DNA from: Oscheius dolichura
Taxonomy: Eukaryota; Nematoda; Chromadorea; Rhabditida; Rhabditidae
Direction: 5' to 3'
NCBI GenBank assembly: GCA_932521035.1
Contig: OW051497.1
Location: forward strand, 9,114,001 to 9,178,000
DNA: 64,000 nt
Shown: piece after piece, positions 48,805 to 58,930 of the stretch
How positions within the stretch are numbered: position 1 is the stretch's first letter
Layout: each line of letters begins with the position of its first letter
The notes under the pieces: generated by a model
Told to the model about the DNA's origin: nothing
The model's input: the letters and a program-made list of their open reading frames with translations, nothing else
Database searches by the model: none
Made by a program: the position numbers and the translations under genes

Positions 48805-48907
48805 GCACCTCGGATATTGGCGGAGTGCCCAAAAATCACCCGAATCCGTGGGTCCCGCGAAGAATCCTTTCCTCGGTACCTTGCCTGCTGAGCAAATAAT
48901 ATAAACC
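48805..48907 (-). ncRNA. Candidate Sm-site small RNA, spliced-leader-like
   Basis: Read on the minus strand from 48907, the sequence starts GGTTTATATT and has a small hairpin TTTGC/GCAAG ending at a GT donor (48878-48879). A second weak stem (CCGA/TCGG) follows, then an Sm-type site GATTTTTGGG (48828-48837), then a 3' hairpin GCACT-C-CG / CG-A-GGTGC. The total is about 103 nt. That order (leader, donor, stem, Sm site, 3' stem) and size match nematode SL RNAs. The leader would be 28 nt, longer than usual, and no known SL is recognised, so coincidence is possible. Confidence 0.25.
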
Positions 48908-49236
48908 TATAGTTTATAACAACTTTCAGCTCACGTTTTAATTCTAACAACTTGAAACTTCACACAATTGAATAATGTCTTTATTACCACATAAAAGACA
49001 CAAAACTATTTACAAGAATCCATTTTTTACTTCTAATATAACTAGCTTTTAACATGATACGTTATGATGTAGTAATTTGCACTGGAATGATGTGAAGATC
49101 ACTGTTTTGTTTTTTTAACCCCGCTGATGAGAAGATGCAAAGAGGGAAAGCCAAGGATAAATGTTTGTAGGGTCCAGAGGGTAGTACACCACAGCCTAAA
49201 GTTCCCTTTCAGCAGTTTCAAAAAATTGCCAGAAAG

Positions 49237-49629
49237 TTAGAACTTAATGCCGTGGTCCTGACGCGAACGGGCGCGGTAAGGTGTGCCGTCGCTTCGGGAC
49301 CTCTGCTCAGTTCCTTAAAATTAAAAACTCACTCCATTTCATGGGTTAAACATGTCAAGGCGGCGTATACGGCTTCCGCTACATGAAGAAGAGTAGCTAT
49401 CAAAGCTACAAACTTCACAAAGTCCGGCATTTCCCGTCCAATATAGGAAGCCATTGGACCAATTATTGGGAAATACGCACTGTCCAAGGACTTCGGATCA
49501 AAGCAGGCTACCTGCAAACTAGTGGTTAAAAAAATTGAATGAATGTAAGTAACTTACAAAAGTAAGGATAAGTCCGACGGGAATAACAATCCACCAGATG
49601 AGTGCAGGCGTACGGAAGAAGGATTTCAT
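49237..49629 (-). CDS. TMEM254-like small membrane protein, 101 aa
   Basis: Three exons (49558-49629, 49333-49511, 49237-49291) with introns of 46 and 41 nt. There are two or three hydrophobic segments: IWWIVIPVGLILTF near the N-terminus, FPIIGPMASYIG, and FVALIATLLHVAEAVYAALT. The last matches the HVGE/HVAE-x-x-YA core of TMEM254 (DUF4499) proteins, small endomembrane proteins of unknown function. The C-terminus is polar and ends HGIKF. The last intron was set at an AAG acceptor because it alone gives a normal intron length and an open frame. AATAAA in minus sense at 48980-48985 may end the transcript. Confidence 0.65.
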
Positions 49630-52247
49630 TTCTGCGTCGATGTCCCTTGTTATTATAGTTGCGATTGAATCGATTTTTTCCTAAACAAGATGGTTTAGAC
49701 CTTTAAATGTGGAGATAAGAACAACCTCAATATTCATACCAAAAAGTATCTCAAGACATACAGGCCGTGAGGGGGAGAGCGAGACTGCCTGGGGCTAATC
49801 AAATCATCAATGATGGTAGCGGAGGATCAATAAAATCCAGCGGTCGGTCAGTCTTTTCCTAATCTTTCACCGATCAACCCGTTTTCATATTTATCTCGAC
49901 TTTTCAATATCTACTATTTCCTTTTTGCTCTTTGAATTCTGCAGCATTTGAACCCCTTTGATCGACTACGGCATCCTCTGGACTACATGCGGACAAGTCT
50001 GTTTAAATTCGGTTCAGTGCGCCCTATACCCGTTGCGAACTTTCTCCTATAACTTTCCTTTCGCGCTGGGGGAAATCCTCTTAGCGTTCATTTTAGAATC
50101 AGGGGCAAAAACCCACTTCCCCCAAACTGAAAAACAGTAAATAGATGTCGAGGAGACAGTACTCGCGGTTCTTTACCTTATAAAGTAGTGGCGAGACTGT
50201 ATGATAGCGCGTGTCCGGCCCCTGAGCACCCGTTGGCCAACTACTATTGACAAAGTATTGATTGACGGGGGGAAGGGGTTTTTGGCTCGGAGAGACAGTG
50301 GGCGGCTGTGCCACCTTAGACAAAAAACATTTCGGGCCGTGCAGAGCGAGAGAACGAAAGGAGTATACAACTATTGGTCAGCAGCGGACGATGGCAATGG
50401 GAACGCGGAAGAGAGGTGGTAACCCGGCAAGCGGGATTGCCTTAGATAATGAGAGTTTGATAGAAATCAGAAGGACATCGAGACGGTCAAGGGGTGGGGA
50501 AACTCACCATATACCTAAGTCGTCGAAGATCGAATCCTCGTTCTCTGTCCCTTCCAGTGGCGGGCAATACAACCCCGAATCCGGATCAATCTATCTCTTT
50601 TGCCCTGGGGGTTCAACGATGCATATTATTTGTTTTTGGTCAAGTCATTTTTTGCTTTCATTTCACTTTTCTCGCCTACGTCCTAGTTTACCATCCCATT
50701 AAACTGGCGGGGATTCCTTGGCCGGAAGCGCCAGTGACCTCACACGGCTCAGATAGGATCAAGCGCTCAATGATACGGACATGTCTCCTCTCGCATTTGT
50801 ATTGGATGCAGTTGCCCCACATTCCTCCTCATCTTTTTGTAGGTGAAGGACGGCGGTGGAGAAAAGGGGGAAAAGGAAAGAGGTCCGGGAAGACAAACTA
50901 CAATTCGTGGTCACTTTCTGGCGACATCGAGAATCTTCGGCACGGCTTGCCGTCTACTCATTCATCACCTTTTTCACTGATTTCGCTTTCCCGATCCTTG
51001 CGTATCACTTTTGCAAATATCGTCCATTTTTGCAGACAGCTTGCGTTTTTCTCTGCCCTTATCTTGCCTGCCAATTGCCAATTTCTTCGCCCAGCCTTGA
51101 AATATTCCTTTAATATGGTACTATATGGTTGAGCTGAGGTGACACCGAGGCCATTTCACTGCCGTCACCTACTCAAGGCCATGCCTAACCCTTTCCTAGA
51201 AAATGTGTAACGACTACCCACCACCTCCACCGCCACCCGCCTAGACCCTTTTCTCCGAACCAGGCTACCTTGGGCGCCATGTTCACATTGTCTGCATAAA
51301 CTGCCGTTCATCTCGGCAAAAACCCCGGAGGTAGAAGGCGCAAGTCGGAGCCTGTCACAGAATAGGACAATGGGTGTTCCTAACGTGCACTTTGCTACGC
51401 GTACCAGGCTGCGGTCCTCCATCGTTCGACTCGTACGGCCTGGTACCTCTGGCCGCCGCAACGTTCCTCTCTCTCTCATTTCATTCCATTGGCCCGTCCG
51501 GGTCACCGACGTTCTTCCCGCTGGCACCTTCCCTTCTCCACTCGTCTGTCTAGCCACTCTCCCTTGCTGCCTGGCCGGCTCTACTGTCATCCTGCTGTTT
51601 CTCTACCAGAAGCTACAAGGAGCCATGGAACAAAAGGAGTCCTTCGGCCCCTTTATGGTCAGTTTGTTTATTTGTTTGGGGATACTGCCAGTCGCTCTTG
51701 GACAGATGTTTCTCTCCCTTCCCCCCTTCCCTACTCCCATACCCCCTCTCTGAATAGCCTCTGCCTCTCGCTTGGGTTGCTGCACTACAATAGTTTTCCT
51801 CAAATTTCGAGCGACTAATTTAATTCCGTTCGTTCTACCCATTGACTCATGAAATTTTGCGCAGATTCGACCTTGAAACATCTTGAACGGCGAGTAATCA
51901 ATGCTGAGTACTCAATGCAGTGACCGGTGCAGTAGCCGGGGCAGAGAGAGGGAGACAGATCAGGTTGCGCCACTGCCTTACGCCTCCGCCCTCTCATTTC
52001 TGCATAAGCCTCTCCCCAAACTGCCTAAATGTTCGCATGTGTGTGTATTCGCATAAGTGCCTCAGTGGTGCTAGCCCGTGGCATGTTAAGGGCAGTACGA
52101 GGAAGGTCCACAAGAACCCAGAGACGCAGACTGTTAGCCTTGGTCAAGAGTGATAGTCAGTTGCGGAGAGCGCAGAATGTGGGCGGAGTCGTAAGCGAGG
52201 TTGGCAGACCGCCCTGACCGCTGGTCATTCCCCCCGCACGCACTCGC
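49630..52247 (+). ncRNA. Probable 5' part of the mir-100/let-7 primary transcript
   Basis: About 2.6 kb upstream of the microRNA pair. It is GC-richer than DNA on both sides and holds long but unconvincing open frames on both strands (for example 50494-51132 and 51370-51753 plus; 51165-51590 minus) without recognisable domains or splice structure. Its extent and promoter are not defined by the sequence. Confidence 0.35.
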
Positions 52248-52315
52248 GCCGTCAACCCGTAGATCCGAACTTGTGTGAGAAGCTATCTACACAAGCTCGA
52301 CTACTGGTAGACGGC
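52248..52315 (+). ncRNA. mir-100: microRNA mir-100 precursor
   Basis: The mature 5p sequence at 52254-52275 is identical to bilaterian miR-100 (starting AACCCGTAGATCCG, seed ACCCGTA). The 3' arm (52290-52310) pairs with it through CACAAG, CTCG and CTAC blocks. A perfect 6-bp outer stem GCCGTC (52248-52253) / GACGGC (52310-52315) closes the hairpin. miR-100 is the ancestral member of the miR-10/51 family and regulates developmental timing and growth targets. It is 111 bases before let-7 (mature to mature) on the same strand. Confidence 0.97.
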
Positions 52316-52378
52316 CAGTGGAATTTCGTCACCTCCCCCAGGGCCCCCGTAGTGTGCCCTGTCCAAGGTATGTCATTT

Positions 52379-52458
52379 ACCAGCAGTGAGGTAGTAGGTT
52401 GTATAGTTCGGAATTGTATCTCTGGTGTAACTGTTCAGCCTGCTAGTTCGCCGAGGGT
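52379..52458 (+). ncRNA. let-7: microRNA let-7 precursor
   Basis: The 22-nt mature let-7 at 52387-52408 is identical to the universal bilaterian sequence (seed GAGGTAG). A star arm at 52429-52450 pairs almost completely, with G-U wobbles at several positions, around a 20-base loop. The outer stem continues weakly on both sides. let-7 controls larval-to-adult transition in nematodes by repressing lin-41, lin-28 and other targets. An AATAAA at 52705-52710 lies about 250 bases downstream and may end the primary transcript. Confidence 0.98.
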
Positions 52459-52704
52459 GTGATTAAAGCGGCTGGTGGTCGGTAGGATGGGTCGGGATGG
52501 GTCGGACCCTAATCTTTTTCCAGTTGAAACAGGTAAGACACCGCCGAGCGAGAGACGGGGAGGGAGCATTAGTCAATGGCTTCATCTACATAGCCGATCA
52601 ATAAGCTATGAGCGACCCCGCGCACACCAGCCGACTGCACCATACTGCACCCTCTAATGTTTGCCTAGGAAACGTCAAGATTCTCTTCCGTCTCGCTGTG
52701 ATCG

Positions 52705-52710
52705 AATAAA
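52705..52710 (+). promoter_or_regulatory. Polyadenylation signal downstream of let-7
   Basis: AATAAA on the same strand about 250 bases after the let-7 hairpin; the first such signal after the pair and a likely end of the primary transcript. No lin-4/mir-125 hairpin lies between let-7 and this site. Confidence 0.4.
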
Positions 52711-53610
52711 GTCTAGAGAACATTTATCGCTTCATATTTTTATTGTCCAAATAAATAATAAATAATTTTAATAATCAGATTACACTCTTCCGGGGAAAAG
52801 GGCAAGTTTAGGGGAATTTGACATTCTCGACATTCGACAAATGTTGGGAAACAGAATTTTGTTATTCGAAAATGACGAGAATTCCCGCCCGGAGACATTT
52901 CAAAACGACATGAGTCAGCCTCTCCTAGTCATCGTTTTCACAAGCTTTCGACCGGAAGAAGTAGGCGTAGACACAACCTCACAAAATAGACAAACAGCCA
53001 CCCATATCAGCCCATGTTAACAAGATAACGTTTGAAACTACTGAATCAATCAATTGCGGGGAGATTTGAACTTCTTCCGGTTGACCTGAACTAATACGAT
53101 CGGGTTAAGAGGACGCCGTAAGGTCATCCCCGGTCCAATCCTTCGAAGTAATATTTCACGGGGTTGTCTTGTCTAACAGATTTCAAATTTGTTTTTCACA
53201 CACCGCTGTCAGCTGTTCAGGTGCTACTCACCTTTGTGTCACGTTTAGTACTATAGCAGCTGACTGGGAGTTCAAGATGTGGATATCATGTTCTCGACAC
53301 GAGGAGCGTACAGTTTCAAATAAGCCCCTCTTGCATATATAATGTGTTTGTTATCCCGCCGGCGTTCCCTGCTCAGGTGATGAAAAACTTGTTGACGACC
53401 ATGGGGGGATCATGAGAAAATGGAAAGGGATAAATAAGGAGCTGTATAGTTATCAAAGAGGAACCAAATTAATGCAGCTCGTCTGAAAATATGCAGATTT
53501 TCATTGGAAAGCTGCCGATTCCGTTTTAAAAGATTCTCTGCGAACCATTGCAGTAAATAAGCATAGGAACACCCCTTCCCTCATTCCAGCATTCGCTGAA
53601 CATGGAAAAA

Positions 53611-53670
53611 TCTGCTGACGTCTGCTGATCTGCTTTAAATTTATTGATAACCAAATCCTTAGAACTGTCA
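53611..53670 (-). repeat. Dispersed repeat, copy 1
   Basis: Sixty bases match 55577-55636 at about 53 of 60 positions. On the minus strand both copies read KDLVI(N/K)KFKAD(Q/E)Q. In this copy the peptide lies within a longer open stretch (53526-53747). It may be a fragment of a transposon or of a gene family. Confidence 0.55.
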
Positions 53671-55576
53671 AAGGGAGACGTTCCTAATACAGTACACCTT
53701 TGGCAAATCACACCATTCCTACTCACTCTGCAAAATGGATCTGCCAATATTCAAATAATACATATGGTTGTGATCCAGTGTACGCTTTGCTAGGCCATAA
53801 CTAGACGTCACGAGTAAGCACAAGATGTTTAAGAAAGAGTAACTCATAGAGAAACTGTAAGAGATCTACAAATTCAGATATCGAATGGGAGGCTTTACGT
53901 GTTTTCGGTCTCACGTTAGGCCCTTGTAGTGAAACTGTAAAACGGGTGGTTGGGAAGAGAAGAGAAAAACACTGCCAAACGTCAAGTTTCTCTTTTAAAT
54001 ACCCTTTGGGGGTGCCGTGAGGGTCAAGAGTAACAATCAGATAGCGTTGACCAAGTTTTGCAACAGGTCTCTCTCGTTTTTTTTGCACGATTCGGGACAG
54101 AGAAGCGTACCAAATGAGCTGTAATCTGAAGCAGTGGGCGTGGTATTCTCGGAGAAAGTAATTCATTCTCCATTTCACTGAAAGCACTTTATCGATAAAA
54201 TGGAGTTTTAGCAGTTGAATCCATTCGTAGAATACAACTACCCTTTTCACAAAAGAGAAGCATAAATTTAATCGAACTAACTAAAACTGTCTAAGCAGCA
54301 GCAATGAAAAAAAGTAGTCCTCTCCTGCAAATTGCAGTCAAGCCCGCCTCTGACCTCCGTGCGCGACATTGGTCAGCTTTTATTGTTGCAAATTTGCAGC
54401 CATTCATCGAAAACAAACAGACATGCGTTACTAGGTTTGCGCTGTGCATTAAACCGGCGTTCTTTCTCTGTTTAAACTATTCCATATTCCTCTTAACTAT
54501 TCAATACTTACCTATTGCATCAATCAAAACTGCCTGCAAGGTTGTATCTTGTGAGCAAAAGAGCAAATCATTTTTACTTGTTTGTAGTTGCTGGGTCTGG
54601 TTTATAGGTTTTACTTCATTTTCTTTCCAAAGATCTCGAAAAGGACACTTTTGGCTTTTGAAGTAGCCTCTAGTGAGCGTGCTATTTTAGAATATTCCAC
54701 AATCCTAACTGTCTCTCTTCATTTATTGAGATTTTAGTGTTTTTCTTCCGTTTTTCTAATATTCAATGAAAGGGAATGTATCGAATGAGTAAAGAAAATA
54801 CAGAAAATTGCCTTTTACGCCAAAGTAAGAAGAATTTGACCAAACTCTTGAAACTTGCTTATGCTATAAGGTAGACAATATTGTAGTGAATAATATTGCT
54901 TCAGCGTGTGTGTTTTTGAAATCTCCCGCGTCTCTTTTTATGTCATTTCAAGTAAGCCTAGGCCCAATCGAGGGAATTCCCACAAATAACGAGCTGCTGT
55001 CACAACATAAAATGCGAAAAAGTGTATAGAATAAGGATAAGCATAGGCAGGATCGGCTGCAGAGCCCACCTGCAATGTGCAAAACGATACAGTAATGCAT
55101 TGCTATCTAACGGTGCAAAGGCAAAGACTGTAGTCTCAAAGAACTTAGTCTCAAAGAATTTTATCGATAGAAGCAGGAATCAACTTTTTGAACACCTTTT
55201 TGCAAGCTGCAACCATCTCTGCAAAAGCAGAAGGAGCAGACGTCTCTTATCGAAACTAAGCACGCTTTTCTGCTAAAACTGATGCTATAATCGGTTAAAA
55301 CACAAGTTCTGCTATTAAAGGAATAGACCGCTGTCCATTCTGTTGCCTTTATCGTCTTCGGGTTAGTAAATTAAACGAAAAATAATTTTGAAAGAATGCC
55401 ACGTTCTATAAATAATATCTGTCATTGTCTGTCTCTCTTATGCTACAAAATAAGGAAAGATTCTTGTCTTTATTCGCCTACTAGTTCCTTCTTTTAAAAT
55501 GTCCAACCAGGAACTAAAACTGTTCCCTATCAAATTGGCATTATCATATTCCGCGCCTTCCTGGGAATGGGGGAGA

Positions 55577-55636
55577 CCTGCTGACATTTGCTCATCTGCT
55601 TTAAACTTTTTGATAACCAAATCCTTAGAAATGTCA
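55577..55636 (-). repeat. Dispersed repeat, copy 2
   Basis: Second copy of the repeat at 53611-53670, same orientation, about 88 percent identical over 60 bases. It is open on the minus strand within 55438-55620 and beyond. The peptide is conserved while flanks differ. Confidence 0.55.
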
Positions 55637-56576
55637 GACTCGGATCGTAAACACTAACTACAGTAGGAAATGAAGATCTTAGGAAGCTAGCAGTAATAGT
55701 TAATTGGCGTAGTGTATTTGATCGGGCATTGCCTAACGGAAGCCCGTTTTGATAACTTTTATCATGAGCAGGATCCTGTTGAGTTCCGCCGAATTCAGTA
55801 GTGGATTGATCGGCCCTGGATAATTCCTGGGAACGTCCACATCATTCGATTCTCCTGTCCAAACTACTTTGTTACGCTCAATTAGGAAAGAGCAGACTTT
55901 TTAACGCCAGCTATTTATTTTGAACTCCCATATGACCTGCTAGATATGTTTGTACGCGTGTGGTCTCATTAGTAGATCAAGATGAAGATTGCCATCTTCC
56001 TTTTACTTCATTTGTTTCGACCGCTCACTAATAGATAATACCCTTGCAAAAGGTAGCTACTTCAGATGCATCTACCGTAACCCATCTAATAACCCTTGAC
56101 TCTACCTTAATAGGATTACAGGTTGATAGCTACTTTTTTGACAGACGATCTGAACAAGTCACAGATCTGACAGGCAGATAAGCATCTCCTAGTTTCAAAG
56201 ATGAAAGCGTAAGCATATAAGTTAAATGAGTTCAATGAAGGAGAGCTCGGAGAACAGAAAACATAGATCAAGAGAATATTTGTGATTTAGTTATCGCTCG
56301 ATCCTCTTGAACGTTGTTCTGTTATTCAATCTTGCTCGGATCTGAGTCTTTCTGTTTGCTTGTCTGTAGCCTCAGTCTGTGTTAGCAAAATGAACCTTTT
56401 ATAAATGTCTGATGCTTTCTGCGTATATTTCTGCTTTCATTATGACCAAATAAACGAAATGTCGTTTTTTTGATAATGCTGGAAATAACTATTGGGGATA
56501 CCGATAACTTATTTAGCACGATATACGTGACACGATTCCTAAACTTTCATCCTTGATCCCAATTTGATAGTTAGTA

Positions 56577-56983
56577 TGCCCCGTGTCAATAATAACCTGT
56601 TTCTCTTCTATTCTGTAGAACTGTTAAACGGAGGTCGTTATTATTCACGAGCACAGTTCTTCACATATTTTGATGACAACTCGTGGGTTACGGTAAACGA
56701 ACGTTATCACACCTTTGGATGGGTCTTTGGATTTTTTGATCAATATGGAGGATTGCAACACCTTACAGTTCACAGGACGCGCCCCAAGCATCCGGAATTC
56801 GAACAGTAAGTGTTGCCATTTCCAGGATGGGATTGTGACTACACTCTTTACAGGACCTCCCTTAGGGGCGCCAAGCCTATGATTATCGCACATTCTGGCT
56901 GTTGGGGAGCAGCGGTGTCCTGGTTCTTTAAAGATAGAGCAATAGTTGGACCGAGTTGTGACGCGGACCGTGATCTGCCTTAG
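56577..56983 (+). CDS. Unrecognised protein, last two exons
   Basis: Exon 56619-56805 (or from an ATG at 56577 in the same frame) and exon 56854-56983 are joined by a 48-nt GT...AG intron and end at TAG. The protein is aromatic-rich: GGRYYSRAQFFTYFDDNSW, ERYHTFGWVFGFFDQYGG, then HSGCWGAAVSWFFKDRAIVG and a C-terminal PSCDADRDLP with two or three cysteines. TTCTATTCTGTAG before codon GAA looks like a true acceptor, so upstream exons are probable but were not found. The preserved frame across the splice argues for a real gene or a recent pseudogene. No family is recognised. Confidence 0.55.
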
Positions 56984-58930
56984 AGGCGATAGGGAAAAAA
57001 TATTTACTAATTCCGGACGTCCTTTTTCTGTTACGGGGGTGGGGTTGCTCTAATCTTGAAGTATAAAAGACCGAGACAGTCCCGACCAGTCGTTTTTCTT
57101 CTAGATTCCTCTTCGCATCCCACTTGAAACTCACACCATAGTTCTATTACAGATGTCGTCAGGCACTTAAAACGGTTTTTCGGCGCTTAAACAAGGGTTG
57201 TTTCTCAAGTTTAAGGCTTATGCTAAAAATAACAGAAACTTCCTGCTCCAGTCTACCTTACCGCTGCAAACAAACGCTGCAAAAGTCTGCTTTTTCCCCA
57301 ATACCTTAATCCTTCTCTCTGCAGGTCACTGCTCACAATCCCCAAACTCTTATCAAAAGCTAGATCAGGTGCCAGTTGAGACACATCTTGAAAAGCTTCC
57401 CAAAGTCATTATTTCTGTCTGTACACTCCCTAATGGCTGCTTGCTGATCGGCCCCTAGCTCTCACCATTGTCTACGTGCTAGGTCTCCACGAAACTTTCC
57501 CGCCTTTTTGTACATGAGAAGGTCTCACATCCGGATGTTTAAGTGCTAGAAAGAACAGCTAGACTGATATAGTCCATTTCCAACGGATATTCCACGGATT
57601 CAAATTTGGCGGCGAGTCTCCGCTACGGGACCATGTTAGAAAGCTTCATGGTCCCGTAGCGGGGAGGTTTTTCCGAGGAATATCCGTTGGAAAAGGACTA
57701 TAATTAATCTGGGTCATTGTGCACAATTCCCGTGTCTCCTTTCTTTCGAACGTGCTCATTGGAAAATTGGAGGAATGCTGACATCTAGTATCAAAGATGA
57801 TTAGACTAATAGAGTCCGACAATTAAATGAGCATGTTGATAATGATATGGAACAACGGCATTTGGCTTCAATCGCGCTCTTATATTGGTTCTCTACAGCA
57901 GGTGTTGTGACTGCGGGATTAACAAATCTTCTAGGTAGCCGCTAAAGCCTTTCTGCCTTTTATCTACCGTTCCGCCTGTTTGGGAAACGCTTGTCTGTGT
58001 GCTGCCAAGGCTTTCTAACATCCTGTCGGTCTCTAAGTCTTAACCTATTTCCTTAGAAAGAACAGAGCCAGTCCTATGCCTTATACCTTCTTTCTGTACG
58101 TTTTTGCTTGTCTGGATGGCCTCTTTGGATACCATATAGCAGCACAAAGATATCGTATGAGTGCTCGCTTAGCAAAGCAATGCATTCTTTCATAATTGGC
58201 GAGCCAGAATTGTAGTTCACCTAAAATCATTGCAATAGACTAGAAAAGGGGGCGTGCTAGAAGCTTTACGATAGTGAATACCAAAAGATAACTTGTAAGA
58301 CTCAATAGTATGAGTAAAATTTTAACGAATTGGATAGGTATTATAAAGGACTATATAGACAGCTGATCAATGAGCAGGGTAAGGAGGAAGTGTCGGGTCC
58401 AGATGCAACCTTAGTGTCAATATAACCATATAATTATCGCTAGTTTATCGTAAGCATACTACACACTTCGGTGGTCCATCATATTATCTTCCTGGCTCGC
58501 TTGACCCTCTATTTAGGTGCTTCACAAAGGGCACGAATATTAATAGGTGGTCTCTGCTGCGTGTGAAAGGGCTGCTCCTTTTTTCGGAGCGTTACACTGC
58601 CTTCAGTCTTAATTGCGGATTGTTCAGAGGAATCTACCTATTACGCCCAGTGACCTCCCCTTTTCAAGAGACCGTGCACATAGCCATTTTCCCAGTGTTT
58701 GAATTGGTTCAAAGCACTAATCGATGGCTTCCCTCCAGCCATGCACCTTTTCCACACTTCTTTTGCTTTTCTATACCTCATATTCCTCCTCTTCCCATGT
58801 TTTGATTTAATTGGGCATTGTTATAGATCCAACCGGGCCTTCACACCAATTCCAACGTGTTGAACGCAGTGTTTGTGGGCGGCGCTTGATAAGAATTGCC
58901 GGGATAGTTTTGCACCCTACTGGAAGCGTC
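56984..58930. other. Non-coding interval before the SLC49-like gene
   Basis: No supported gene. It includes a 135-bp inverted-repeat element (57568-57702) and otherwise mixed sequence. Confidence 0.5.
57568..57702. mobile_element. Foldback / MITE-like inverted-repeat element
   Basis: Outer arms of 31 bases (57568-57598 and 57672-57702) match as inverted repeats with two differences. An inner pair (about 57618-57635 and 57647-57665), built on CCGCTACGGGACCATG, is perfect around an 11-base loop. The ends read TATAGTCC...GGACTATA, so a TA target-site duplication typical of Tc1/mariner-type MITEs is possible. No transposase is encoded. The long hairpin could also yield double-stranded RNA if transcribed. 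Confidence 0.6.

Larger units (their letters stand above)
52711..56576. other. Repeat-bearing interval, genes unresolved
   Basis: About 3.9 kb. It contains two copies of a diverged repeat (listed separately), a 149-codon minus-strand open frame at 53801-54250 without recognisable domain, and a short signal-peptide-like frame (MKIAIFLLLHLF, from the ATG at 55982) that I could not link to later exons. No complete gene is supported. Confidence 0.4.

Noticed and set aside
50494-51132. The longest uninterrupted frame in the window (212 codons)
   Set aside because: No domain, no splice context, and long frames also exist on the opposite strand and in other phases of this GC-richer region; most likely part of the microRNA primary transcript.
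52459-52704. Search for a mir-125/lin-4 hairpin after let-7
   Set aside because: No TCCCTGAGA seed on either strand here or in the flanking kilobases.
53801-54250. Minus-strand frame of 149 codons
   Set aside because: No recognisable domain and no linked exons; kept only as a remark because it lies next to a repeat that conserves a peptide.
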